IMG/VR virus record: IMGVR_UViG_3300035191_000045
Coordinates: 1-42,051 of that record
From: a virus
DNA: 42,051 nucleotides
Reading direction: 5' to 3' (one strand)
The notes below the pieces were generated by a model. That model was not told the origin of the DNA. It saw only the letters and a program-made list of their open reading frames with translations, and did not search any database. Shown one piece after another: positions 31,424 to 38,317 of the stretch (position 1 is the first letter of the stretch; the number at the start of each line of letters is the position of its first letter). A program made the position numbers and the translations under genes.

Positions 31424-31450
31424 TGTTGTGTAAAAAGAATTTTCGGGTAA

Positions 31451-31579
31451 AGGGGTGGTCGGAGTCGAACCGACTTTCCTGTTACGGATCGTCGAGCGTT
31501 CAATGTGGCTGGCCGTGTCACAGCCCTTTGGACTCATCTAGCACCCTCCCCGCCTGCTCCTCCGATGAGCTACACCCCC
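31451..31579 (-). tRNA. tRNA-like sequence, abnormal centre
   Basis: Acceptor arms (GGGGGTG with CACCCCT), a D arm (GCTC/GAGC) and a perfect T arm (GTCGG, TTCGACT, CCGAC) are present. The region between D and T arms is about 85 bases and gives no standard 5-bp, 7-base anticodon arm, although GGCTG/CAGCC can pair. No CCA is encoded. It may be an interrupted or decayed tRNA, or a tRNA-like structure. The amino acid cannot be assigned; the 5' part resembles tRNA-Ala. Confidence 0.4.
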
Positions 31580-31831
31580 TTATACTATCAGCAGTACCAG
31601 TACCACAAGCCCCATGCCCGCCCCAAAGCAGGTCAGCGCCAGACGCCATGGCCATTGTTGCGTCCTTTTCGTGATCTCCGGATACACGTCATCCAAAACC
31701 GTGATCAGCTTCTTCACGTCAGACAGCGAGAGCCGGTCTACATCGGAATACAGCTTTTGCCGTAGCCGATCCGCCTCCGAATACGACAGGCGCAAGGTGC
31801 GCGTCAGGTTCTTCTTTCTACGTGTTAACAT
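31580..31831 (-). CDS. small tail-anchored membrane protein, 83 aa
   Basis: The N-terminal half is basic and helical (LTRRKKNLTRTLRLSYSEAD), then comes an amphipathic helix (SLSDVKKLITVLDDVYPEI) and one C-terminal membrane helix (RLALTCFGAGMGLVVLVLLI). The ATG follows GAGGGAG. Not recognised; it ends where the tRNA-like sequence begins, so both may share a transcript. Confidence 0.6.
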   Translation of the reverse strand: MLTRRKKNLTRTLRLSYSEADRLRQKLYSDVDRLSLSDVKKLITVLDDVYPEITKRTQQWPWRLALTCFGAGMGLVVLVLLIV

Positions 31832-31998
31832 GGTCTGCTCCCTCTTGTCCTTCCTCGCATCCCTGATTCAAACGTTCAATCGCTGCTGAGAAATCGGCAG
31901 ACGACACACCGGATTTTTGCTTGTCTTGAACAAAACGCGACGTGTCGCGATCTTCACGAACCGTCCAGAGAATTTTACGCGGAACAGTGTTTCATGGC

Positions 31999-32706
31999 TC
32001 AATTTCCACAAATGGACTCGCACGGAATGCCGTCTTTATCCCTATCTAGACTGCTATTCCCGCAGGTGTTTAGATGATAATAGGCTTCTTCACAGGACGT
32101 CATCTTGCCACACGTCTTTTTCGGCGTACAGGAGAATGCTGACGTGTTCTGTTTCGGCGTGGCTGTTGGTGTTGGCGTGGCGTCCTGTTTCTCCGGTTTC
32201 AATTCCCCGGCACAGGTGTCAGGATGCCACAGGCCGCGCTGGGCTTCTTTCGCGTCTTTTTGAGCCTCCTGAAATTCCTTTTGATAAAGATACGGCGTCT
32301 CATAGGTGTATTCGAAGGCGTACCCGTCTGCTATCATCATGTGGTTAACAAGCTCATTCCCGCCAATCCACACGTACCGGAGCATCCGATCATATTTGTC
32401 CCGGTTCTGCTGTGTCTTATCAGATTTCAGCTTGACCTTTTTTCCTTCGAGCAGCTTCTTTGCATGTTCAAATGCCTCTTTCCCGAAGCACTCCACCGGT
32501 TTGCGTGGGTCTTTCGTCTCTGGCGTATTAATCCCGATCAGCCGGATCGTCTCTACCGTGTTCCGGATCTTGACCTTAATCGTGTCGCCGTCCACAACCA
32601 TAACCACGGTCCCGCTCTCGCTGAATACGCGAGGCGGTTCGATGACCGCCGTTGACACGGAGACGGCGAACAAAATAAACAGACTCACAAAAAATAGACG
32701 GTTCAT
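31999..32706 (-). CDS. secreted thermonuclease with Excalibur calcium-binding domain
   Basis: A signal peptide (MNRLFFVSLFILFAVSVSTA) precedes a staphylococcal nuclease domain: VVDGDTIKV, then IRLIGINTPET with the catalytic Arg and acidic residues, YDRMLRYVW, and the final GLW. A Thr/Pro linker leads to a C-terminal Excalibur domain with DxDxDGxxC (DRDKDGIPCE). It should degrade DNA or RNA outside the cell and bind calcium. The ATG at 32706 follows GAGGAG; an earlier frame start is less likely. It lies just after the RHH gene. Confidence 0.85.
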   Translation of the reverse strand: MNRLFFVSLFILFAVSVSTAVIEPPRVFSESGTVVMVVDGDTIKVKIRNTVETIRLIGINTPETKDPRKPVECFGKEAFEHAKKLLEGKKVKLKSDKTQQNRDKYDRMLRYVWIGGNELVNHMMIADGYAFEYTYETPYLYQKEFQEAQKDAKEAQRGLWHPDTCAGELKPEKQDATPTPTATPKQNTSAFSCTPKKTCGKMTSCEEAYYHLNTCGNSSLDRDKDGIPCESICGN

Positions 32707-32710
32707 AGGG

Positions 32711-32905
32711 TTACTCCTCAACATCCTTTGCTAATTTTTGAAGGCGCAAGGTTTTTTCTTCCTCAGCCTGTCGCAACTCATAAAGATATGTTGCGATGTG
32801 GCTATTCATAGATACGCCCCGTTGAGCACAATAAGCTTTAAACCATCGGTGTAGTTCAGGTTTTAGTTGTATAATAAGCTGTCTCGAGTCTTCACGTCTT
32901 GCCAT
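32711..32905 (-). CDS. ribbon-helix-helix (Arc/CopG-like) regulator
   Basis: The pattern RQLIIQLKPELHRWFKAYCA, then RGVSMNSHIATYLYELRQAE is the beta-strand, helix, helix of RHH repressors with a short helical tail. It is 64 residues long. It is read divergently from the gene at 33107 across an AT-rich region with inverted repeats, which is the likely operator. The nuclease gene follows 4 bases after its stop, so both are probably repressed together. Confidence 0.75.
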   Translation of the reverse strand: MARREDSRQLIIQLKPELHRWFKAYCAQRGVSMNSHIATYLYELRQAEEEKTLRLQKLAKDVEE

Positions 32906-32955
32906 AGAACCCCCCCCTATAAAGAAAAAGCCTTATTTGATAAATAATTTTCATA

Positions 32956-33065
32956 AAAATAACTGTTCGGGCCTCTTTTGTCAAAAAAAAACTATAAAAA
33001 TTTATAAAAAAAACAGGTGGTTCTATTGACAAATTATAAAAAAGTACTATATTTATAATATAGTA
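32956..33065. promoter_or_regulatory. divergent promoters with TACTATA operator repeats
   Basis: On the - strand TTGACA (32984-32979) and TATTTT (32961-32956) are 17 bases apart and drive the RHH gene. On the + strand TTGACA (33026-33031) and TATATT (33048-33053) are 16 apart and drive the gene at 33107. TACTATA (33045-33051) and TATAGTA (33059-33065) face each other around the + promoter, and another ATACTATA follows near 33074. Confidence 0.6.
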
Positions 33066-33106
33066 ACAAGAAAATACTATAACACAAAACACCGGAGGGG
33101 AACAAC

Positions 33107-33526
33107 ATGGAATACTCAGTACACGGCAATGTGATTCAGGTAAATTTTCAAAAAGCACAACCGCAACCAAAAGTACAAGCGGTTGACACCGACCTCTTAA
33201 ACAGCATTGAAGCCTTCTTAGAGACCACCGCCCGGACCCATAAGGGCAGCAACAAACAATCCATCTGGTTCCGGAATGAGAAAAACATTCGCAAATACGT
33301 CACCGTGTACGCATACGTTGGCCGCGAGTTAAAAAAGGCGCAACGCATCGTCAATTACGCGGATCGCCTGGCCGCGTATCTAAAAATAACCGCCGTCGTG
33401 AAAGTATTTACCGCGCCGGCGGGAATGAGATTCGATGAGAACCACGACCCGATCACTGAGTTAGAGCAAGTGAGTGAAGCTCGGATCGCGGATGGAATCG
33501 CGAAGATTCGTCAGTTTGGCGTCTAA
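33107..33526 (+). CDS. hypothetical protein, 139 aa
   Basis: This is a soluble alpha/beta protein with a basic centre (NKQSIWFRNEKNIRKYVTVY) and a helical end (EARIADGIAKIRQF). No family is recognised. A GGAGGGG site precedes the ATG. It is divergent from the RHH regulator and probably controlled by it. No terminator is obvious before the next promoter. Confidence 0.7.
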   Translation: MEYSVHGNVIQVNFQKAQPQPKVQAVDTDLLNSIEAFLETTARTHKGSNKQSIWFRNEKNIRKYVTVYAYVGRELKKAQRIVNYADRLAAYLKITAVVKVFTAPAGMRFDENHDPITELEQVSEARIADGIAKIRQFGV

Positions 33527-33562
33527 AAATCAGGAGACAAAAAAGCCTGTTTTAAAAAATTC

Positions 33563-33591
33563 TTGACAGAAATGTCAGTGTTTCGCATCTT
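33563..33591 (+). promoter_or_regulatory. promoter with overlapping palindrome
   Basis: TTGACA (33563-33568) and CATCTT (33586-33591) are 17 apart. TGACA and TGTCA (33564-33577) form a palindrome over the -35 box, a possible operator. Confidence 0.45.
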
Positions 33592-33612
33592 CTCTTGAAA
33601 GGAGGATGCGAT

Positions 33613-33945
33613 ATGAACAAATGGAAGATTGTAACAATCGTCCTGGCCGTTATTGCGGTCCTGTTTTTCTTCGTGATCGGTAGCATAGGGAATGACGTCG
33701 ATCATTATAAGCAGCTTGTCGAATCCCGCGATGTAACGATCCGAAACCTCAAGCAAGAAATCAATGACCTGAAACTGCAACTCGCCAGTCCCTCTCAAGA
33801 AGCTTCTTCAGTACCGGAAATAAAAGCAGAGTCACCCGTACAGCAACCGCAAGAAATCATAACCGTTACCCGCACGCGCTGGATCGAATTTCGAGACCTG
33901 TACCGGCGCAAGGGCGAAGCGGGTCAAGAACCGTCAACGGCATAA
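33613..33945 (+). CDS. small membrane-anchored coiled-coil protein (i-spanin-like layout)
   Basis: The protein has one N-terminal membrane segment (IVTIVLAVIAVLFFFVIGSI), a helical coiled coil (KQLVESRDVTIRNLKQEIND) and a polar tail of about 45 residues rich in Pro, Gln and Glu. This resembles inner-membrane spanins, but no partner outer-membrane lipoprotein is found in or beside it. The ATG at 33613 follows AAAGGAGG. It could also be an unrelated moron. Confidence 0.55.
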   Translation: MNKWKIVTIVLAVIAVLFFFVIGSIGNDVDHYKQLVESRDVTIRNLKQEINDLKLQLASPSQEASSVPEIKAESPVQQPQEIITVTRTRWIEFRDLYRRKGEAGQEPSTA

Positions 33946-34116
33946 TGGCTTCTTCCAATTTGTAGAGCGTAAATCTTGCCATAACAACAATACGTTCGCC
34001 AAAATGATTCCGAGCCAAGCCACACCCTCCAACCAAAACCATCCAAGAATGCTGAGAAGAATGGCGAGAATTCGCATATTGATCAGACCAGTATTTGTTA
34101 CCACGGTTTTCCGCAT
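33934..34116 (-). CDS. small membrane protein, 60 aa
   Basis: Two hydrophobic stretches (MRILAILLSILGWFWLEGVA and WLGIILANVLLLW) with a basic end. Its start lies inside the end of the preceding zinc-motif gene, so translation may be coupled. Not recognised. Confidence 0.45.
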   Translation of the reverse strand: MRKTVVTNTGLINMRILAILLSILGWFWLEGVAWLGIILANVLLLWQDLRSTNWKKPLCR

Positions 34117-34286
34117 GTCGGACACACACTTCCTTTCTTTTGCGCTGGAGGAGGACCTAACCGCACTCCAAATTTGTCTGGTGGGCCACCGGGCAACCCC
34201 TTTGATAAAAATTGCTGCAATTGCCGTTTTTCGGATTCTGGCAATTGAGTGTACCACTTTTTAAACTCGTCAACTGCCCAACTCAT
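34098..34286 (-). CDS. small protein with C-terminal CxxC, 62 aa
   Basis: An N-terminal helix (VDEFKKWYTQLPESEKRQLQ) leads to a Gly/Pro-rich linker and a CPTC pair at the end, half a zinc ribbon. A second cysteine pair would have to come from a partner or dimer. The ATG has an AAGGGGG site. The start overlaps the end of the 2-TM protein gene by 17 bases, suggesting one operon. Confidence 0.6.
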   Translation of the reverse strand: MSWAVDEFKKWYTQLPESEKRQLQQFLSKGLPGGPPDKFGVRLGPPPAQKKGSVCPTCGKPW

Positions 34287-34896
34287 ATTCTGTCCCCCTT
34301 GTGAGTTGATGCCCCGGCGTATTCCCACACGTTTGACACATTTCGTTTTTTTGAGGTTTCTGATAGTGATACGGAGATGCACCACAGATCGGGCAGACTA
34401 CCGTCGGATCTCCAATAGCCCGCAACCCAAGACGATAATAATTTCGTTTTTCCAATTCAGATAACTTTGAAAACATCTGTTCTTCATCTTGTGCCAAGCG
34501 TGCCGCCCAATCTAATATACGCTTAGTCGCTTCAGAAGTGATTGTCTCCCCTGACAACAGTTCTTTTATTTCGCGAATAACGATAATTTCTTCCGATAAA
34601 AAGCGCTGATGCTGCTTGAGTTTAGCACGGGATTGCGTCACTAGGGTAAAAAGTACCAAGATTAAGAGAGCGGCGGATAAGAGAGGGTTAATGACACTCG
34701 CCAAGAAAGTTGCTACGGCGGGAAATTGAATAGAGGCCACTTGGACACCAAAAAACCCAACGGGGACACAAACAGATAATGCATCAACAGCAGTTAGAAG
34801 CTTCTCATATTTGGCAATGTGAGCTTTATGGAGGCTGACCGCACAATGTGCATCGATATTGGCCTCTTCGAGTTGTTCTTCTATGGTTTGTTTCAT
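34270..34896 (-). CDS. 2-TM membrane protein (SLATT-like) with zinc ribbon
   Basis: The 208-residue protein has a helical N-terminal part (QLEEANIDAHCAVSLHKAHI), two membrane helices (about residues 41-60 and 66-85) and a helical cytoplasmic part. It ends with CxxC-x15-CxxC (CPIC, CQTC). The 2-TM plus helix layout resembles SLATT proteins, which are predicted membrane effectors in nucleotide-signalling defence systems and are common in mobile elements. No nucleotide cyclase is adjacent, so a defence role is only a possibility. Confidence 0.5.
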   Translation of the reverse strand: MKQTIEEQLEEANIDAHCAVSLHKAHIAKYEKLLTAVDALSVCVPVGFFGVQVASIQFPAVATFLASVINPLLSAALLILVLFTLVTQSRAKLKQHQRFLSEEIIVIREIKELLSGETITSEATKRILDWAARLAQDEEQMFSKLSELEKRNYYRLGLRAIGDPTVVCPICGASPYHYQKPQKNEMCQTCGNTPGHQLTRGTEYELGS

Positions 34897-35017
34897 GTTT
34901 ATTTTATCCCCCCTACAGGCTCTTATCCTATCACCCTAGAGAGTTTAGACCAGAGTTATCCATCTGATACGATCCTATTATCATTTTTAGAACACTATCT
35001 ATTTTTACTTCCAGCAC

Positions 35018-35239
35018 CTATTTCTTCTCTTTTGATTCAGGCGTAATTTCAATGCTTATAGAATATCCATTGTCATTTGTGACAATAACCAAACGAACAA
35101 ATTGGTCTTGATCCTGGGCTTGTGCATATTTTTCTAACCGGTCGTCTTGATTTAAACCGGTTTTTAAGTTTTCTTCATACCATGTCAACACGTCTTGCGA
35201 TTCTTCCTCAAAGATATTATAAAGAATCGTAGACACCAT
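35018..35239 (-). CDS. hypothetical acidic protein, 73 aa
   Basis: From the ATG at 35239 the protein reads MVSTILYNIFEEESQDVLTW to ITPESKEKK, acidic and helical then beta. Its open frame extends to 35338 and overlaps the preceding gene by 77 bases in another frame. It may start at 35239 without a clear ribosome site, or the two frames may be one gene broken by a frameshift. Not recognised. Confidence 0.45.
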   Translation of the reverse strand: MVSTILYNIFEEESQDVLTWYEENLKTGLNQDDRLEKYAQAQDQDQFVRLVIVTNDNGYSISIEITPESKEKK

Positions 35240-35261
35240 TATGCGATGTTGTTCATTTTCT

Positions 35262-35552
35262 TCAGAAATATCGTTGTTTTGGTTGCCACGCTTCAATAAA
35301 GGCCACTTCTTGCCAACCTGGATCGCAAATATCATCATCTAGAGGCCACGAAAATATTGTCTGTTGAGAGATAACATAGCCATCTCGTTTTGCATCAAAC
35401 GTGATATGAAGATTATTTGCGGAACGAATATGTGCTAATTCAAGAATAATGCTATCCTGTTTCTTCGGGTGATAAATCTCTGGATAATGCCAACATATCA
35501 CAGTTGAACCAAATAGCACAATATTTTCATGATGGACTTCTTTTACTGGCAT
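35262..35552 (-). CDS. hypothetical protein, 96 aa
   Basis: The ATG at 35552 gives MPVKEVHHENIVLFGSTVIC, a beta-rich protein with several His and Trp. The open frame extends upstream into the leader RNA, so the short form is preferred; an overlapping AGGAG lies nearby. Not recognised. It is the gene controlled by the structured leader at 35612-35667. Confidence 0.5.
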   Translation of the reverse strand: MPVKEVHHENIVLFGSTVICWHYPEIYHPKKQDSIILELAHIRSANNLHITFDAKRDGYVISQQTIFSWPLDDDICDPGWQEVAFIEAWQPKQRYF

Positions 35553-35611
35553 AGCACAACAACCATGAACACTCCTATCGTCGATTTCTTCTCCTGACAA
35601 TTTATAAAGAT

Positions 35612-35667
35612 GAGGAAGAGCCGATGACAGGAGCAATCGGCCCGTTCAGGTCGCGATCCCTATCCTC
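35612..35667 (-). ncRNA. structured leader RNA, copy 4
   Basis: It begins GAGGATAGGG on the - strand. The closing stem is GAGGA/TCCTC, the first hairpin AGG/CCT around GATCGCGA, the linker GAA, and the second hairpin GCCGAT/ATCGGC with a loop containing CTCCTG. The stem is perfectly paired though its bases differ from the other copies. This is far from the left array (33 kb) and outside any visible attC pair. Confidence 0.6.
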
Positions 35668-35695
35668 ATTATAACACGATCTATTTATCCCTCAA
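35668..35695 (-). promoter_or_regulatory. promoter of leader RNA copy 4
   Basis: TATAAT (35673-35668) is perfect and directly abuts GAGGATAGGG; TTGAGG (35695-35690) lies 16 bases upstream. The usual start distance would cut a few bases from the closing stem, so the exact start matters. Confidence 0.5.
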
Positions 35696-36419
35696 GCTTA
35701 GAAAAAATTGTATCTAACAAATCCGGTGTGTTGTAATCTTCCCCATAAATTACCATTTTGAATTTGTCCGTCCATTCGTCAGTAATGAGTATCCCTCCTA
35801 CCTTCTGGTCCATGACCAATTCGGAAAGAGTTGATATGTTGAGATGGCTTTCCGCTATCTTTACGGCCATTTCTTTCGAAACAGTGATCGTTTTTGCATA
35901 TTTTTCAAGCGGTTTGGTCTCAAAATCTCCATTATTATTCTGGATTAATTGCGGGGTACATGTTACGGTCAATGCCTTTGTATCCGTATGGATAAATGTC
36001 CGATAGACGGCCTCAAGGAGTGCCGTTTTTACGTCATTACGGTTGATGTCGGGATATTCATCTTGCATGAAAGTAGGAACAATCTGAATATGTAGCGGAT
36101 TCTCTGATATGGTCTTGAATGTCCCGTCATCGGTGCTGTAAGAATACCATTCATGCAGAACATCATACACTGAATTATAGTGTGTTGGCGTATACCCTTC
36201 CGGTTCCGATGAAGGGGAAGCCGTTAAGGCTTCTTGTGCCGAAGCGAGATCTTCTTGACAAGTGCCGAGTTGTCTCTGTGTCTCCTGTAATTGTTGCTGA
36301 AGTCCCAGAATAATATCATCGCGTTCTTTAATTGCCTGTTCCCATTGCTTTTTGTTTGAACATGAAGTAGATAAAAATAATGCTATGACAATAATGAAAA
36401 TCACACGATATGTTTTCAT
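35685..36419 (-). CDS. lipoprotein with coiled coil, 244 aa
   Basis: A lipoprotein signal is clear: MKTYRVIFIIVIALFLSTSC, with Cys20 as the acylation site. Residues about 25-65 form a coiled coil (REDDIILGLQQQLQETQ-like heptads). The rest is a mixed domain of unknown kind. AAAGGAG precedes the ATG. It should sit in a membrane facing the periplasm or cell surface; lipoproteins of this sort can block superinfection or anchor complexes, but this is not shown. Confidence 0.7.
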   Translation of the reverse strand: MKTYRVIFIIVIALFLSTSCSNKKQWEQAIKERDDIILGLQQQLQETQRQLGTCQEDLASAQEALTASPSSEPEGYTPTHYNSVYDVLHEWYSYSTDDGTFKTISENPLHIQIVPTFMQDEYPDINRNDVKTALLEAVYRTFIHTDTKALTVTCTPQLIQNNNGDFETKPLEKYAKTITVSKEMAVKIAESHLNISTLSELVMDQKVGGILITDEWTDKFKMVIYGEDYNTPDLLDTIFSKLEG

Positions 36420-36544
36420 ATCATTCTCCTTTTGTTGTATATTATCTCCATTATCTCAAATCGAATTAATATGGCATGGATTGGTTACGGGCGCAAGTTA
36501 TTTTTCACTGCTCGTACCAACCAACTATGCTACAAGCGATATGC

Positions 36545-36649
36545 GCCCTAACGTTTGCGTTCAGGCGCTCCTGCCCGCCTGAAACTAAAGTTCAAAGCTT
36601 ATCCAAAGCGTCGTGGCGGGCAGGAGTCGCTTGAAACGCATTGTTATAA
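36545..36649 (-). other. attC-like recombination site (reverse orientation)
   Basis: On the - strand it starts TTATAACAATGCG directly at the stop of the gene at 36650 and ends AACGTTAGGGC. The arms pair over GCGTT, TCA-G, CTCCTGCCCGCC with small bulges. This is the innermost site of the right array. Confidence 0.85.
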
Positions 36650-36973
36650 TCATCGCCAAATATCGAAAAACCAGTTATTAACGGAATAGGATTCAATTTT
36701 AAACCCATATTTCCTCAACTCATTTGCCACTTCCTGACGAGACGGGAATTGTAGCTCTTGTGATACATCATCGCTATATGGTTCACTTTTAGCAACAATC
36801 TTTCCAGCATAGACGCTACTTCCTTCACCATAAACAATGGACAACGAAACATCTTTATGACCTTCAACAAGTGGAAGCAGTTTGTCACTGAAAATATCAA
36901 TCATTTGAGTCTCAAGCATTTTAGGTGTCAATTTTATCCCAGTCATTACGTATGTATGTTTTTTCATGCCCAT
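36650..36973 (-). CDS. hypothetical cassette protein, 107 aa
   Basis: This is a soluble alpha/beta protein (GMKKHTYVMTGIKLTPKMLE to YSVNNWFFDIW), not recognised. GGAG precedes the ATG at 36973; a second ATG follows two codons later. Its stop touches the attC 5' box, the typical layout of integron cassettes. Confidence 0.7.
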   Translation of the reverse strand: MGMKKHTYVMTGIKLTPKMLETQMIDIFSDKLLPLVEGHKDVSLSIVYGEGSSVYAGKIVAKSEPYSDDVSQELQFPSRQEVANELRKYGFKIESYSVNNWFFDIWR

Positions 36974-36997
36974 AGTTGGCTGCTCCTTCTAAGGTGG

Positions 36998-37024
36998 TTA
37001 TAACAATATTATTATAACGCCTTT
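36998..37024 (-). other. possible degenerate attC end
   Basis: AAAGGCGTTATAA and TTGTTATAACC lie between two cassette genes where an attC is expected, but the 76-base gap holds no complete pair of arms. The site is reduced or diverged. Confidence 0.3.
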
Positions 37025-37049
37025 AAATATTACTTCCCTTTTTGTTGGT

Positions 37050-37709
37050 TTATTCCAATATTTCTGCCAAATACTGATCAGCCGAACGTTTTAGTGTATT
37101 CGTTGGCTCTTTATTCTCAAACAACGCAGCCCATCCCTGTTCGTATACAGCCGTGAATGTCCGCCAGAACCAGTAAGGATTTAAATATAACGCACAGTCA
37201 ATAAATTCCCATTCGATCTTCTTATCTTCGGTAAGATAGACTCCTTTTCCTCGAAACCCGTGCGCCATAGTATGCCGACCAAAACGATATATCACATCTG
37301 CCAACGTTTCAGGCTTTTTCTGCATATTTTCTCCCCAAAGCATATCAAGTCTCTTTTTATCCTTCTTACGCAACGGTCGGGAGAAATGTTTATCGATCTT
37401 GCCACACACCGTAAAGAAGCCTTCACGTTGAGCGTCCTTATCAGACATAGGCTGGGAGGGTCGGTACAATGCCTTCCCGAGAGCCTCTATGGCTATGCAT
37501 GTCAGCAAGAATAATGGAAATGGGCTGTAGACTTTTCTTTGCCCGTCCTCCTCTTTGGCGAGTTCGTGTATTTGTGAAATCAGAAAAGTATCGAGTCTCT
37601 GCTTCAGCGCTGAGTAACGATCGTTTTCTTCAAGGGCGCGAACTTGCCCATATGTGATTCCCTCGCCTTGGGAATTTGGGCCAAAGATGACGTGATCTGG
37701 AACAGGCAT
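37050..37709 (-). CDS. HEPN-like protein, 219 aa
   Basis: The helical protein contains FGRHTMAHGFRG (about residues 143-154), whose Arg-x4-His fits the HEPN RNase active-site pattern, and an earlier helical region (LFLLTCIAIEALGKALYRP) typical for helix one of this fold. HEPN proteins are RNA-cutting toxins or defence effectors. The small upstream gene at 37717 could be its antitoxin. The assignment is based on one motif and the helical pattern only. Confidence 0.5.
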   Translation of the reverse strand: MPVPDHVIFGPNSQGEGITYGQVRALEENDRYSALKQRLDTFLISQIHELAKEEDGQRKVYSPFPLFLLTCIAIEALGKALYRPSQPMSDKDAQREGFFTVCGKIDKHFSRPLRKKDKKRLDMLWGENMQKKPETLADVIYRFGRHTMAHGFRGKGVYLTEDKKIEWEFIDCALYLNPYWFWRTFTAVYEQGWAALFENKEPTNTLKRSADQYLAEILE

Positions 37710-37716
37710 ATTATAT

Positions 37717-37908
37717 TTACCCTTTGAATACTACATTACCATTATCATCTTTAACAGAAACAATTTCCTCATCAATGGCAATACTTACGTTGTCGGCATA
37801 AAATATACGGGGATCACTTTCATCGACCTTAACACCATGATCACAATTCACTGTCAAGATCCCTATGTATTCTCCATCGTTTTCTAAAAAATTTACTGTG
37901 TACTGCAT
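37717..37908 (-). CDS. small acidic protein, 63 aa
   Basis: The ATG at 37908 gives MQYTVNFLENDGEYIGILTV, a short beta-rich acidic protein (DDNGNVVFKG end). It lies 7 bases upstream of the HEPN-like gene, so the pair forms an operon in one cassette. An antitoxin role is possible from order and size only. Confidence 0.55.
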   Translation of the reverse strand: MQYTVNFLENDGEYIGILTVNCDHGVKVDESDPRIFYADNVSIAIDEEIVSVKDDNGNVVFKG

Positions 37909-38202
37909 AATATTTCTGGGGCGAAAATCCAAATAAGCGCGACGCGAAGCGTGGCGCGATGCGTATTTTTGATACGAGCAACTCCCCTGACTCCACACTG
38001 GACGGTTGCGCCATGACCAAAGGCAACCAACCATCACAAAACGCCACACCATATTTGACGAGGAGTAGCGTGAACAAACCTCGGCGCAACCGTGCTGTGT
38101 GGGCCACCATACCTCTCTTCCAATCATCGTAACGCATCAATCTGGAAAGCGCAAGACGTTTTTACAGCTTTTTGTTGTACTGCCCACGTTGAGTATGATA
38201 TG
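37909..38202. other. cassette leader region with long inverted repeat, no clear gene
   Basis: CGGTTGCGCC (38003-38012) and GGCGCAACCG (38083-38092) are a perfect 10-base inverted repeat 70 bases apart. Open frames on the - strand run through this region but show no ribosome site and unlikely composition. It probably holds the promoter of the 37.0-37.9 kb cassette. Confidence 0.35.
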
Positions 38203-38317
38203 CGTTATAACGGCAGGCATGAGCGGTTTGAAGCCCGCCGCCCACCGTTGTTAATTGTTCGCCGCAAAACTTGACGCGGCGGGTTTCAAATCCGGCTCCA
38301 TGCCATTGTTATAAACC
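38203..38317 (-). other. attC-like recombination site (reverse orientation)
   Basis: It runs on the - strand from TTATAACAATGGCATGG to ATGCCTGCCGTTATAACGC. The arms pair over GGCATG-AGC-GG and TTTGAAACCCGCCG/CGGCGGGCTTCAAA. Confidence 0.8.

Noticed and set aside
31832-31998. Open frame on the - strand between the nuclease and the small membrane protein
   Set aside because: It encodes a natural-looking peptide (DRDTSRFVQDKQKSG) but has no usable start codon after the in-frame stop; at most a remnant or a non-standard start.
37841-38140. 99-residue - strand frame in the cassette leader
   Set aside because: It overlaps the start of the 63-residue gene, has no ribosome site, and its composition looks like translated non-coding DNA.
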